Shown one piece after another: positions 9,470 through 18,629 of a stretch of DNA of 64,000 nt. The notes below the pieces were generated by a model that saw only the letters and a list, made by a program, of their open reading frames with translations, was not told the origin of the DNA and made no database searches. Position 1 is the first letter of the stretch. Every line of letters starts with the position of its first letter. The position numbers and the translations under genes were made by a program. This DNA is from Hymenobacter frigidus (GTDB taxonomy: Bacteria; Bacteroidota; Bacteroidia; Cytophagales; Hymenobacteraceae), in NCBI RefSeq assembly GCF_014640435.1, contig NZ_BMGY01000004.1, positions 1 to 64,000 on the forward strand, written 5' to 3'.

Positions 9470-10333
9470 GTGGTACGTGAGCACCGGCGGGAAGGCGTGG
9501 GTGGCCACGGTTTCGGCAATGCTGGTTTGCAGGAAGCGGCTGAGGCCGGAGCGGGCGTGGGTCGGGAGTACCACCAAATCGGCGTTCACCTGCTTGGCAT
9601 ATTGCTCGATGCCGGCACTGGTGCTGTCGGCCGTTATTACCCCGGTTTGGAAATTGGTTAGTTGCGCCTGCTGGGCGAAAGCTTGCTGGTGCTGTTGGGT
9701 GGTGAGGCTGTCGGTGCCGGAGGCTACGTGCAGCAAGTGCACCGTGGCAGCGGGGAAGGCGGCGTGCACCTGCTGTAGGCCCGCAATGGCCCCGACGGCC
9801 TCATCGGTGAAATCGGACGGAAACACGATGGTACGCACCTCGAACTGCGCCTGCTGATGCTTCACGGTGAGCACCGGGCACGGGGCCAGCCGAATAATCC
9901 GTTCGGTGTTCGAGCTCACGAAGAAATTCTCCATGGCCCCGTGGCCCTGCGCGCCCATCACTACCAAATCGGTGCCGTGGCGCTCAATGGCGGTCATAAT
10001 GCCGTTGCCAATGCGGTTCACTTCCACGGTATCTTTAACCGGCACACCGGCGGCCAGGGTTTGAGCTTCGTGTTTCAGGGCTTGGAGGCGGCTTTTGGTG
10101 ACTTCCATCAGCTTAATCATGAAAATCTGGTCGATACCGCCCGCGCTGTTGGGTAGCTCACCGCCGTTCACGGGCCCGCCGTACGTGCTGAAATTACCCG
10201 TAGCAGCCTCAGGGGCTTCCAGCACGTGCAGCAGTGTGACCGTGCCGCCGGTGTGCTTGGCCAGCATCAGGGCCACTTCGAAGGCGTAGTGTGATTCGGC
10301 CGAAAAGTCGGTGGGAACGAGGATATTTTGCAT
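9461..10333 (-). CDS. Universal stress protein, tandem UspA domains
   Basis: A 290-residue protein made of two Usp domains (about 1-160 and 167-290). Domain 1 begins NILVPTDFS and carries the nucleotide-binding GAQGHGAMENFF loop near residues 128-138. Domain 2 begins VFPSDFTDEA and has PTHARSGLSRF near its end. Tandem Usp proteins bind ATP and help survival under starvation, redox or oxygen stress. This copy is distant from the Usp cluster at 30-39 kb. The start is the only Met before the conserved beta strand. Confidence 0.9.
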   Translation of the reverse strand: MQNILVPTDFSAESHYAFEVALMLAKHTGGTVTLLHVLEAPEAATGNFSTYGGPVNGGELPNSAGGIDQIFMIKLMEVTKSRLQALKHEAQTLAAGVPVKDTVEVNRIGNGIMTAIERHGTDLVVMGAQGHGAMENFFVSSNTERIIRLAPCPVLTVKHQQAQFEVRTIVFPSDFTDEAVGAIAGLQQVHAAFPAATVHLLHVASGTDSLTTQQHQQAFAQQAQLTNFQTGVITADSTSAGIEQYAKQVNADLVVLPTHARSGLSRFLQTSIAETVATHAFPPVLTYHLA

Positions 10334-10419
10334 AGCAAACGGGGGAGAAAGTGAAGAAAGAAAAGCGGGCGGTTGATTTCTTAACGGCTGTTTGAGTCAG
10401 CTAAAAATCATCTTGGAAC

Positions 10420-10505
10420 GTCATGCTGAGCTTGTCGAAGCATCTCTACCGTAGTAGTAAATCAATTACTCGCGCGGTAGAGATGCTTCGACAAGCTCAG
10501 CATGA
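10420..10505. repeat. REP-like hairpin, CATGCTGAGC family
   Basis: Inverted arms beginning GTCATGCTGAGCTTGTCGAA and ending TTCGACAAGCTCAGCATGAC enclose a 20-nt loop between a Usp gene and the TlpA-like gene. The same arm sequence recurs at six other places in the window. The rest of the 259-bp gap (10334-10592) shows nothing else recognisable. Confidence 0.85.
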
Positions 10506-10592
10506 CCATTTTTGTTAACTCAAATAGCTGCACAGTCTACGCAGAACCGCGCCCCAAGTAGCAACCAATTTATCGCCTCGTTTTCTTCGGCC

Positions 10593-11930
10593 TTATTCCT
10601 TCAGCAGCTTATCCACTTCGCGGTTGAAGCCAGCGACTTCTTCCTGATAATACTTGCCCGTGCCCGGCCCGGCAAAGCCCGTGTGAATCTTCCGCACGTT
10701 GCCCTTTTTGTCGAGGAAAATGGTGGTAGGGAAGGCCAGGAATTTCGCCAGCTGCGGCAGCGACTTCGCCACCGAGTCCTTGTTGGAAACGCCCGCCACG
10801 GCCACGTCATAGCCGATGTTGAACCGCTCGCGCATGGCGCGCAGCCGGGCCGAGGCCACTTTGTAGTCGGGGCTGCGCTCGTAGCCCAGGCCAATTACTT
10901 CCACGCCGCGCGCCTTATTCTTCTCGTACCACGGGGCCAGGAAGTTGGTTTCGTCCATGCAGTTGGGGCACCACGAGCCCAGGATTTGCACCACCACCAC
11001 CTTGCCCCGGTACTTGGGGTCGGTGGGGGAGACGGCCCCGCCCTCAAACACGTTGGGGAATTTGAAATTCAGCCGGCTTTCGCCCTTTTTGAGGTAGGTC
11101 AGGGTGTCGGCGTCAGGGAGTTTGGCTTTAGGGTCGAGCACGGCGGTCCAGGTTTCGTGGCCGGACTTGCCGGAGTAGAAGTCGCCTTTGAATGATTTTC
11201 CAGCGTTGTCGAAGGGTGCATGGAAAAGGAAAGCATGATTTCCGTCAAAAGTGGAGAGGGAGAAACGAAATTCATTTTTAATCATTTCAATACTGCCTGA
11301 TAAGTAACGGTAGTCACCCGTGGAAGTCAAAAAGGTACCAGTTGCTCCATTCTGTATCTTAAATATTCCAACCGCCGGATACGTTTTCCCTTTATCATCC
11401 TTAAAGTTTACCCGATAGGTTACGCCTTTGGTTAGTTCAGTCAGATGCCCAGGTGTTATTTTGCCAATGTTTGTACCATCCTCACGAAAAAGGATTTGCT
11501 CTCCCGCCGTTGCCGTCAGCGGCACTCGGTACGACTCCTTCGAATCATACTTTACCCAAGTGCCTTTCAGCTTGTCCTTGCCATCGGCGCGCACCACCAA
11601 GGCCGCATCGAAGGCGTGCATCCGAATAGTAGTCGAGTCGCCGGCCGAGGATATTTCCTCGCAGCGCAGCCGTTCCTCGCCGTTCAGGCCTTTGTTGATA
11701 AGGTAGACCACCGGCTTGCCGGCTTCAGTTTTCACCTCGAACAGAAACGGGATTTCCTGGCCCTGCGTGGCCAGCGCCCCGCGCCAGGGGCCGGGCGTAA
11801 GCACGGGCGGAGCCGCCGCCGTGCCGCCCGCAGCGACCTTTTCAGCAGATGAGTCAGTATTCGAGGAACAGGCCGCGAGGCTCAGGCCCAGAGCGGCCGA
11901 GGCCAGCAGGCGAATGGGGAAGGTCTTCAT
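10593..11930 (-). CDS. Lipoprotein with C-terminal TlpA-like thioredoxin domain
   Basis: An exported, lipid-anchored thiol-disulfide oxidoreductase of 445 residues. The lipobox LAAC is at about residue 20 after a short hydrophobic signal. Residues 40-280 form a beta-rich domain of the type often preceding TlpA domains in Bacteroidetes. The thioredoxin fold follows with GSWCPNC (C321, C324) and the cis-proline segment FPTTIFLDKKG. The ATG at 11930 matches the signal peptide; the much longer open frame upstream is not coding. CATTTTTG nine bases before the ATG suggests a very short leader. The likely role is disulfide reduction in the periplasm. Confidence 0.88.
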   Translation of the reverse strand: MKTFPIRLLASAALGLSLAACSSNTDSSAEKVAAGGTAAAPPVLTPGPWRGALATQGQEIPFLFEVKTEAGKPVVYLINKGLNGEERLRCEEISSAGDSTTIRMHAFDAALVVRADGKDKLKGTWVKYDSKESYRVPLTATAGEQILFREDGTNIGKITPGHLTELTKGVTYRVNFKDDKGKTYPAVGIFKIQNGATGTFLTSTGDYRYLSGSIEMIKNEFRFSLSTFDGNHAFLFHAPFDNAGKSFKGDFYSGKSGHETWTAVLDPKAKLPDADTLTYLKKGESRLNFKFPNVFEGGAVSPTDPKYRGKVVVVQILGSWCPNCMDETNFLAPWYEKNKARGVEVIGLGYERSPDYKVASARLRAMRERFNIGYDVAVAGVSNKDSVAKSLPQLAKFLAFPTTIFLDKKGNVRKIHTGFAGPGTGKYYQEEVAGFNREVDKLLKE

Positions 11931-12133
11931 AAGTAAGCGCAAAAATGCAAACACAAGCCCCACAAACCACCACCCGCCCCAATAGGTTGCCAGAACCCTC
12001 TGCGGCCTTCTGCGAAAACCTCTGCGCCCTCTGCGGGAACCAACGCCCGCGCCACGCCCCAAAACGCCACTCGCCAATCCAACGTTAAACCCGCAACCGC
12101 GCATTTGGGCTAGGTCCAACTTGCTGCCGGTGC

Positions 12134-12141
12134 TACATTTG
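12134..12141 (+). promoter_or_regulatory. -7 element of the aconitase promoter
   Basis: TACATTTG is an exact match to the Bacteroidetes TAnnTTTG element and lies 28 bp before the aconitase ATG. No clear -33 TTTG is seen at the expected spacing. Confidence 0.6.
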
Positions 12142-12169
12142 CACAACCACTCTTTTTTATACGCATCCT

Positions 12170-14449
12170 ATGGCTTTCGACCTGGAAATGATTCGCGCGG
12201 TGTACGCCGGCATGGGTTCCCGCATCGAGGCGGCCCGCGCCGCCGTGGCGCGCCCGCTCACCCTCACCGAGAAAATCCTCTACGCCCACCTCTACGGCGG
12301 CGAAGTAAAGCAGGCCTACGAGCGCGGCGTTTCCTACGTCGATTTCGCCCCCGACCGCGTGGCCATGCAGGATGCCACCGCCCAAATGGCCCTGCTCCAG
12401 TTCATGCAGGCCGGCCGGGCCACGGCTGCCGTGCCCAGCACGGTGCATTGCGACCACCTGATTCAGGCCAAAGACGGCGCTAACGCCGACCTGGCCGAAG
12501 CCAACACCGAAAACAAGGAAGTGTACGACTTCCTGGCCTCGGTTTCCAATAAGTACGGCATCGGTTTCTGGAAGCCCGGCGCGGGCATTATCCACCAGGT
12601 GGTGCTCGAAAACTACGCCTTCCCCGGCGGCATGATGATTGGCACCGACTCGCACACCCCCAACGCGGGCGGCCTGGGCATGGTAGCCATCGGCGTGGGC
12701 GGCGCCGACGCGGTGGACGTGATGGCCGGCATGGCCTGGGAGTTGAAATTCCCCAAAGTCATCGGCGTGAAGCTGACCGGCAAGATGAGCGGCTGGACGT
12801 CGGCCAAGGATGTAATCCTGAAAGTAGCCGGCATCCTGACCGTGAAGGGCGGCACCGGTGCCATCGTAGAGTACTTCGGTGAGGGCGCGGAAAGCCTGAG
12901 CGCCACCGGCAAGGGCACCATCTGCAACATGGGGGCTGAAATTGGGGCCACTACGTCGGTGTTTGCCTACGATGAGAAGATGGGCGACTACCTGCGCGGC
13001 ACCGGCCGGGCCGAAATCGCTGACGCGGCATCGGCGGTACGCGCCCACCTGCGCGCCGACGACGAGGTGTACACCCAGCCCGAGCGCTACTACGACCAGC
13101 TCATCGAAATCGACCTGAACACGCTGGAGCCCTACGTGAACGGCCCGTTCACGCCGGACGCCGCTTGGCCCATCTCGCAGTTTGCCGCGGCCGTGAAGGA
13201 GCACGGCTGGCCCGAGAAGCTGGAGGTTGGCCTCATCGGCTCCTGCACCAATTCGAGCTACGAGGACATCACCCGCGCCGCCAGCATCGCCAAGCAGGCG
13301 GTGGACAAGGGCCTGAAGGTGGCGGCCGAGTTTACCATCACGCCCGGCTCGGAGTTGGTGCGCTACACCGTGGCCCGCGACGGCCTGCTCGACACCTTCG
13401 CCGACATGGGCGGCGTGGTGCTGGCTAACGCCTGCGGCCCGTGCATCGGCCAGTGGGCCCGCCACACCGACGACCCCAAGCGCCGGAACTCCATTATCAC
13501 GAGCTTCAACCGCAACTTTGCCAAGCGCAACGACGGTAACCCGAACACCCACGCCTTCGTGGCCTCGCCCGAAATCGTGACGGCCTTCGCCATCGCCGGC
13601 GACCTGACCTTCAACCCCCTCACCGACACGCTGCCCGGCACCAACGGCCCCGTGAAGTTCGACGAGCCCAGCGGCCTGGAAATGCCCCCAATGGGCTTCG
13701 CCGTGGAGGATGCCGGCTTCCAGGCGCCCGCCGCCGATGGCAGCGGTGTGCAGGTGCTGGTGAGCGAAGCCTCCGACCGTCTCGAACTCCTTGAGCCCTT
13801 CAAGGCCTGGGAAGGCATTGACCTCAAGGGCCTGCGCCTGCTCATCAAGGCCCAGGGCAAGTGCACCACCGACCACATCTCGATGGCCGGCCCGTGGCTG
13901 AAGTACCGCGGCCACCTGGACAACATCTCCAACAACATGCTCATTGGGGCGACCAACGCCTTCAACGGCGAGACCAACTCGGTGCGCAATTTCGCGGTGC
14001 AGGGCGACGGCTACAACACCGTGCCGCAGTCGGCCCGCAGCTACAAGAGCATGGGCATCGGCACCGTGGTAATCGGTGACGAGAACTACGGCGAAGGCAG
14101 CTCGCGTGAGCACGCCGCCATGGAGCCCCGCCACCTCGGCGTGCGCGCCGTGATTGTGAAGAGCTTCGCCCGCATCCACGAAACCAACTTGAAGAAGCAG
14201 GGCATGCTCGGCCTCACCTTCGCTAACAAGGCCGACTACGACCTCATCGAGGAAGCCGACACCATCGACATCCTCGGCCTGACCGATTTTGCGCCCGGCC
14301 AGCCCCTGCAGGCCCGTCTGCACCACATCGACGGCGACACCGACCTGATTACGTTGAACCACACGTACAACGAAGGCCAAATCGAGTGGTTCAAGGCCGG
14401 CTCGGCGCTGAACCTGATTCGGCTGAAGGAAGCCGGGCAGTTGGTGTAA
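12170..14449 (+). CDS. Aconitate hydratase
   Basis: Aconitase interconverts citrate and isocitrate in the TCA cycle using a [4Fe-4S] cluster. The 759-residue protein is close to mitochondrial-type aconitase. The cluster cysteines are C359 (GSCTNSS), C422 and C425 (ACGPCIG), almost the same numbers as the mammalian enzyme. [22 protein letters not shown] and the swivel-domain [14 protein letters not shown] are all present. The start follows a clear -7 element, and a strong hairpin terminator follows at 14474. It is a single-gene transcription unit. A 781-codon open frame on the opposite strand is a codon-bias shadow. Confidence 0.96.
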   Translation: MAFDLEMIRAVYAGMGSRIEAARAAVARPLTLTEKILYAHLYGGEVKQAYERGVSYVDFAPDRVAMQDATAQMALLQFMQAGRATAAVPSTVHCDHLIQAKDGANADLAEANTENKEVYDFLASVSNKYGIGFWKPGAGIIHQVVLENYAFPGGMMIGTDSHTPNAGGLGMVAIGVGGADAVDVMAGMAWELKFPKVIGVKLTGKMSGWTSAKDVILKVAGILTVKGGTGAIVEYFGEGAESLSATGKGTICNMGAEIGATTSVFAYDEKMGDYLRGTGRAEIADAASAVRAHLRADDEVYTQPERYYDQLIEIDLNTLEPYVNGPFTPDAAWPISQFAAAVKEHGWPEKLEVGLIGSCTNSSYEDITRAASIAKQAVDKGLKVAAEFTITPGSELVRYTVARDGLLDTFADMGGVVLANACGPCIGQWARHTDDPKRRNSIITSFNRNFAKRNDGNPNTHAFVASPEIVTAFAIAGDLTFNPLTDTLPGTNGPVKFDEPSGLEMPPMGFAVEDAGFQAPAADGSGVQVLVSEASDRLELLEPFKAWEGIDLKGLRLLIKAQGKCTTDHISMAGPWLKYRGHLDNISNNMLIGATNAFNGETNSVRNFAVQGDGYNTVPQSARSYKSMGIGTVVIGDENYGEGSSREHAAMEPRHLGVRAVIVKSFARIHETNLKKQGMLGLTFANKADYDLIEEADTIDILGLTDFAPGQPLQARLHHIDGDTDLITLNHTYNEGQIEWFKAGSALNLIRLKEAGQLV

Positions 14450-14473
14450 CACCACCTGCTTCCAGTTTTAGTA

Positions 14474-14509
14474 AAGACGGCCGCCTCAGTTTCTGGGGCG
14501 GCCGTCTTT
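14474..14509 (+). terminator. Terminator after aconitase
   Basis: A 12-bp perfect stem AAGACGGCCGCC/GGCGGCCGTCTT (14474-14485 and 14497-14508) is followed by a short T-containing stretch. It marks the boundary before the AT-rich island. Confidence 0.8.
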
Positions 14510-14551
14510 GTATCTTAATTTGTTTACTTGCAGTGTATTAAATGAATTGCA

Positions 14552-15199
14552 ATGCGCGCAAAATTTTCTTTGCTTGGGTTAATCAAATTTGGGCAAAAAG
14601 CTCATGTACAAGACCTGCTTGATAATGGTACTATATACATGAATCATGTGAGTCAGTTTGCCAAAACCGAAGATGGAGGGCTCAGAGGGGATGGGCATGA
14701 AGCCTTGATTTCCGTAGAAGACATCATTGATATTGATATTTCAATTGATGGACTGGTAGTTGCTAAAGCAGACTCAGGGAAAATTAATATTCACAGTAAT
14801 TTTCCCATAGGAAACATCTACTCAATGTATTACTTGCCATATATGGATGATTTGAGTGAAATTAAAATTGACATTAAGTGTAAGGACTTTGGAGATAGTT
14901 GCCTAATCGTTTTTGATGTTATTGAGTTTGTAAAACGAATAAAGAAAGCTGCCTCAAAATTGGGAAAAAAAATATTATTAAGTCCTATCGAATATCAAAG
15001 TATAAGTACATACAAGGGTAAATGGTCATTATTCAAAAAACCTGATTCATTTAGCTATCAGAACGAATTCAGATTTCTGATAAAACAGGGAAAATTTGTA
15101 GGCCCTATTGTGCTCTCTATTGGGCCTATTCATGACATAGCCACCATGCTAAGCAGTGAAAATATTGAAACGTTAAAGCTTGAAAAAATAAAGAAATAG
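14552..15199 (+). CDS. Hypothetical protein in AT-rich island, DUF2971-like
   Basis: A 215-residue protein of unknown function. It opens with LIKFGQKAHVQDLL, then DNGTIYMNHVSQFAK, a RGDGHE motif near residue 50, and near the end YQNEFRFLIKQG. This order (a 'shrinks to a small list of residues shown on a form' type of N-terminus, then a late NEFRF) resembles DUF2971-type and abortive-infection-associated proteins, but I am not certain of the family. No signal peptide or membrane segment is seen. Codons are strongly A/T-ending, unlike every neighbour, which suggests recent acquisition. It has no partner gene, being bracketed by a terminator and a large inverted-repeat element. Confidence 0.7.
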   Translation: MRAKFSLLGLIKFGQKAHVQDLLDNGTIYMNHVSQFAKTEDGGLRGDGHEALISVEDIIDIDISIDGLVVAKADSGKINIHSNFPIGNIYSMYYLPYMDDLSEIKIDIKCKDFGDSCLIVFDVIEFVKRIKKAASKLGKKILLSPIEYQSISTYKGKWSLFKKPDSFSYQNEFRFLIKQGKFVGPIVLSIGPIHDIATMLSSENIETLKLEKIKK

Positions 15200-15260
15200 A
15201 TTAGACTTGTTTCCGAATAGGAAATGGTCAAAGATTTTAGCCGGTTGTTATGCGCCTTGA

Positions 15261-15444
15261 CTGGCGCGAGTTTAGCGAAGCGTAACTCGTGACTATTCAT
15301 GACGTGGAGGCTGTGCCTCCACTGCTACGTAGCGGCAAGGTGTGAGTCCACACGGCAAGAGTGCTTGGGTACGTCGTTCCAGTGCGAGGCACAGCCTCGC
15401 CCAAATGATAAGTCACGAGTTACGCTGCGCTAAACTCGCGCCAG
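15261..15444. repeat. 184-bp inverted-repeat element (MITE-like)
   Basis: Two 33-bp arms, starting CTGGCGCGAGTTTAGCGAAG at 15261 and ending CGCTAAACTCGCGCCAG at 15444, are complementary with one mismatch. The interior holds two further short palindromes built on GAGGCTGTGCCTCC and GCGAGGCACAGCCTCGC. It contains no open frame. Size and structure suit a non-autonomous mobile element or a folded transcript. It occupies most of the 274-bp gap between the AT-rich gene and the EcsC-like gene. Confidence 0.8.
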
Positions 15445-15473
15445 CCTCGCAGGCCAGTCGTGAAAGCAAGGAG

Positions 15474-16217
15474 TTACTGGGGTAGCTGCCGCGCTTCTTC
15501 GGCCGCGAAGTGCCGCATGCGGTAGCAGTTTATGGCCGTATCGCCGAGCTGCTCCATGAGCTTGTAGTTGGCCACCGCGCCCACGGCGGCCCCGATGACG
15601 GGCACGAGCTGGGCCATTTTGGCGAGGTCGATGTAGTCGCGGTACTCTTGTTGGAAGGTGCGCCAATCAAACTCGTTGGGGTCGAGGGGCAGGGTAAGGC
15701 GGTAGGTGTCCCAGTCGGCGAGGCGGCGGTAGGTTTCGTTGCGGGCGTGCTGGCTGCTGAAGGCGAGTTGGAAAACGTGGAGCAGGTAGAGCCGCTCGGT
15801 GTAGTCGTGCACGTCGTAGCCGTAGCGGGCGGCCGTGTCGAAGAGCAGCTTGAGCTTGAGGCTGAGCAGCAGCGGGAAATCGGCGAGGCCGAGCAGGAAG
15901 CCGCCCGCGCCGGTCACGGCCCCTTCGGCGGTGGCCATGGTGCGGTAGTTGCGAATGTGGCTGCGCACGGCGGCTTCGCGCTGCGCAAACGAGGCATCGG
16001 CCAGCGGCTTGCCCGTGATGTATTTAGACCCAAAGAGCACGCCGCGTACCATCTGTTTGATGGCGGCGGTGATGGTCTGGTGCACGCGCTCGGGCAACAA
16101 GGCGTTGAGGCGGATTTGGACCCGGCGGGCGAAGCGGTTCAGCAGCGAGGGCGGCCGTTGCATCTGCTGTTGCCAGGCGTGGAGTTCGGTGCGGGCTTGC
16201 TGTTCTTCCGAAGACAT
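15474..16217 (-). CDS. EcsC family protein
   Basis: A 247-residue member of the EcsC family, named from the third gene of the Bacillus ecs ABC-transporter locus; the biochemical function is unknown. Typical features are a Gly/Ala-rich helical hairpin near residues 100-125 (TGAGGFLLGLADFPLLLSLK), the following LLFDTAARYGYDV, and a second hydrophobic helix near 205-220 (AQLVPVIGAAVGAVANY). These suggest peripheral membrane association. No ABC transporter genes are adjacent here, unlike in Bacillus. The ATG at 16217 begins a hydrophilic helix. Confidence 0.8.
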   Translation of the reverse strand: MSSEEQQARTELHAWQQQMQRPPSLLNRFARRVQIRLNALLPERVHQTITAAIKQMVRGVLFGSKYITGKPLADASFAQREAAVRSHIRNYRTMATAEGAVTGAGGFLLGLADFPLLLSLKLKLLFDTAARYGYDVHDYTERLYLLHVFQLAFSSQHARNETYRRLADWDTYRLTLPLDPNEFDWRTFQQEYRDYIDLAKMAQLVPVIGAAVGAVANYKLMEQLGDTAINCYRMRHFAAEEARQLPQ

Positions 16218-16270
16218 AGATTGGGCGGGGGTAAGATGCGCGCCCGAAGCTACGCAGTCGGCCCCGCCGG

Positions 16271-16702
16271 CTACACCGCAGCGGCTGGAGAATCTGACGT
16301 TTCGCGGGGCTTCTGGACCAGATAATAATACGCCAGAATGCTCAGGCCAATCAAAAACGGCACGAGTGCCAGCTGCTTGCTCGTGACGTGGGGCAAGACC
16401 TGCACGGCATCGAAGTTAAAAAACTCGCTGGTCATCCAGTAGGAGTTGGCCGTTATCCAGAACACGATGGCCAGGTTGTGAGCCCGCTCCGACGTGTTGG
16501 CGCGGGTGCGCCAGGCAATAACCAGCGCAATGCCCAGCGTGGGCACCACCATCAGCAGGCCCAGCGGCCGCCAAATCATGCACCAGCTAATATCCTTCAC
16601 CAGCCAGAACAGGATGTGCAGGTTTTCCAGCTTTCGGAAAGAAGCGGGGGCGGAGTAAGCTTCCTGGGATGTAAGCTGGGATGTAGGCTGGGGTGTTGGC
16701 AT
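16271..16702 (-). CDS. Small membrane protein of unknown function
   Basis: A 143-residue protein with three predicted membrane helices (about 43-62, 82-98 and 112-130) and a conserved-looking LENLHILFWLVKDISWCMI segment leading into the first. The C-terminus is polar. I do not recognise a functional family. The ATG at 16702 was chosen over an upstream in-frame start because a -7 element TATTTTTG lies at 16715-16708, only 5 nt before the ATG, which predicts a nearly leaderless mRNA. It follows the MutS-like gene by 34 bp on the same strand. Confidence 0.65.
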   Translation of the reverse strand: MPTPQPTSQLTSQEAYSAPASFRKLENLHILFWLVKDISWCMIWRPLGLLMVVPTLGIALVIAWRTRANTSERAHNLAIVFWITANSYWMTSEFFNFDAVQVLPHVTSKQLALVPFLIGLSILAYYYLVQKPRETSDSPAAAV

Positions 16703-16736
16703 TAGCTCAAAAATAAGCGCTGGCCTGTCTACATTC

Positions 16737-18332
16737 CTACTTTCCCGCTTCTGCATCGAGCGTGCGGCTCAGGGCCAGCGCCTGCTGCACAATGGCCGCT
16801 GGGTAGCCGGCGCGGGCCAGCAGGCGAATGGCGTTGCGGGTGGTGAGCGGGCCGGGCTTGAGCAGGTAGTCGAAATACCAGTCGGCCTCGGTCACGGTTT
16901 CGGAAAAGTGGTATTCGGTGAAAGCGGGGTGGAGCAGTGCGCCCAGCTCGCCGTCGTGCGTAGAAGCCACCACCAGGCTGCGCGGCTGCAAATAGGCCAG
17001 CACGGCCTGCGTAGCCGCGATGCGCTCCACCGTGTTGGTGCCCTTGAACAGCTCATCCAGAATAAACAGGTAGCCACCGCCACCGGCCTCAGCCGCTCGG
17101 ATGAAGCGGAGCACGGCTTCCGCCTCGGCAAAATAGTAGCTCTTGCCCTCGGGTAGGCTGTCGGCAAGGTTGATGCTGGATACTACCCGCCGAAACGGAG
17201 CGATGTAAGCCGTGGCCGGACAGGTGGCAATGGTCTGGGCCAGCAGCGCATTGAGGCCAATGGTGCGCATGAACGTGGTTTTGCCCGACATATTCGAGCC
17301 TGTGAGCAGGATGCCCTGGCCATCAACGGCCAAATCATTCGGCACGCAGCCCGGCACCAGCGGGTTGTAGGCCGCCGTGAGGTGCAGCCCGGTGCCTTCG
17401 GTGGCAAACCGGGGCGTGCAGTGCGGGTGCCGCGCGCGAAAGCTGGCCACCGCCACGGCGCAATCGGTGTACCCCACGGCCTCATACACGGCCCGGATGG
17501 CTCCGGCGTGCAGCTGCACGTCGCGCCGGCAGTTGTGGTACACAATAAAATCGAGCAGCAGCACAATCTTTAGGTATTGCAGCAGCAGCCACGGCAGGGC
17601 CGCAATGTCTGACTGCAGCTGGCCCTCGACTTGCAAAAAGGCCACCTTGCCCACAATAGCTTCCAGCCGTTGCAGGGGCTCCGTCAGGTTGCGCAAGGGG
17701 GCCACCGGCAAGTCCAGCCGGCTTAAATCGCGCCCGGCGCGGTGCAGGCTGCCCAGCTGCAGCATGGGCCGCATGCCGGCCACCACGCGCCCCCGGTACC
17801 CAAAGTGCAGCACCGTGTGCCCCAGAAACAGCAGCGCTGTGAGCAGCCACAATGCCGGCTGCCAGAAGCCGCCCACTACGGTAGCCAGCAGCAGCAGCAC
17901 CAGCGCCGGAGCGGCCGCCGTCCAGGCCAGGGCGGGCAGGGCGGTGCCGGCCAGCAGGTCGGGCAGGTAGTAGGCCTCGGTGGAGGTGAGGCGGCTGAGG
18001 GCCAGCAGCGCCCGGCCGCGCGGCGCGGGCTGTTCGGCAAAGAAGGTGGCAGCCTCATCAAATTCGCGCAGGGCGTTGGCATCGGCCAGCGGGCTGCGTA
18101 GGCGGTGGTAAAGGCATTGTTGGCCCACCCGGCTCACCGTGCCGTCGAGCAGCGTAAACAGCTCCTCGCCGTTCAGGTCGGCCCAGGTTTGGTCGTCGAG
18201 GCGGTGGTAGGCGGGCGCAGTCTGCTCGGCCGCGTGGTAGCGGGCAATGAGCGGGAAGTTGCGGAAGCGCGGCGACGGCTGCTGCCATTCGGCATCGAGG
18301 GCCGCCAGCCGCTTGGAAGTTGAAGTCCACAT
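16737..18332 (-). CDS. Membrane-attached MutS-like ATPase
   Basis: A 531-residue protein with the MutS core and ATPase domains but no N-terminal mismatch-recognition domain. Near residues 145-190 it has two hydrophobic stretches (ALVLLLLATVVGGFW and ALWLLTALLFLGHTVL), which suggest membrane attachment. The Walker A is GSNMSGKTT (about 342-350) and the Walker B is LFILDEL (about 424), followed by FKGTNTVER and a STHDGEL switch. Such proteins are common in Bacteroidetes and are not the canonical repair MutS; their substrate is unknown. A -7 element TACTTTTG at 18385-18378 supports the ATG at 18332 rather than an upstream TTG. Confidence 0.85.
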   Translation of the reverse strand: MWTSTSKRLAALDAEWQQPSPRFRNFPLIARYHAAEQTAPAYHRLDDQTWADLNGEELFTLLDGTVSRVGQQCLYHRLRSPLADANALREFDEAATFFAEQPAPRGRALLALSRLTSTEAYYLPDLLAGTALPALAWTAAAPALVLLLLATVVGGFWQPALWLLTALLFLGHTVLHFGYRGRVVAGMRPMLQLGSLHRAGRDLSRLDLPVAPLRNLTEPLQRLEAIVGKVAFLQVEGQLQSDIAALPWLLLQYLKIVLLLDFIVYHNCRRDVQLHAGAIRAVYEAVGYTDCAVAVASFRARHPHCTPRFATEGTGLHLTAAYNPLVPGCVPNDLAVDGQGILLTGSNMSGKTTFMRTIGLNALLAQTIATCPATAYIAPFRRVVSSINLADSLPEGKSYYFAEAEAVLRFIRAAEAGGGGYLFILDELFKGTNTVERIAATQAVLAYLQPRSLVVASTHDGELGALLHPAFTEYHFSETVTEADWYFDYLLKPGPLTTRNAIRLLARAGYPAAIVQQALALSRTLDAEAGK

Positions 18333-18629
18333 GGATAGGGGAGGGCCAGCCCAGCAACTTGCGGGCCGGGGGCGGGGCAAAAGTACGGGCGGTGACTGCC
18401 CTCAATAGTTTTCGCTTACCGTCATCACTGCTGATGGAGAAGTGCCCGCGCGTCACGGTGCCGATGTCTGACCTGTTCACAGCGGATTTCCGGCAAAAAC
18501 CTGCGCGGCCAATTGGCTGGAATTCTCGTGACCGACAGCCATCCCGACCTGAGTTGGCTTTCTTCCGTATTTTGCCTGCTGCTCATCACTGGGCTGCAGA
18601 ATGACCTTCTAGATTCCTGTCACTGATTT
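18333..18629. other. Divergent intergenic region
   Basis: This 297-bp gap separates the divergent MutS-like and DUF2459 genes. Apart from the MutS-like promoter at 18378-18385 and a TATTTTGC motif near 18570 that could serve the rightward gene, nothing was recognised. Confidence 0.5.

Noticed and set aside
10402..10418. FNR-like half sites upstream of the Usp gene at 9461
   Set aside because: AGTCAGCTAAAAATCAT-type sequence does not fit nTGAY-N4-RTCAn in spacing, and no -7 element lies at 22 bp.
12110..14455. 781-codon open frame on the minus strand opposite aconitase
   Set aside because: It mirrors the aconitase codon pattern in a G+C-rich gene, has Gly/His/Val-rich low-complexity translation and no domain; aconitase itself is certain.
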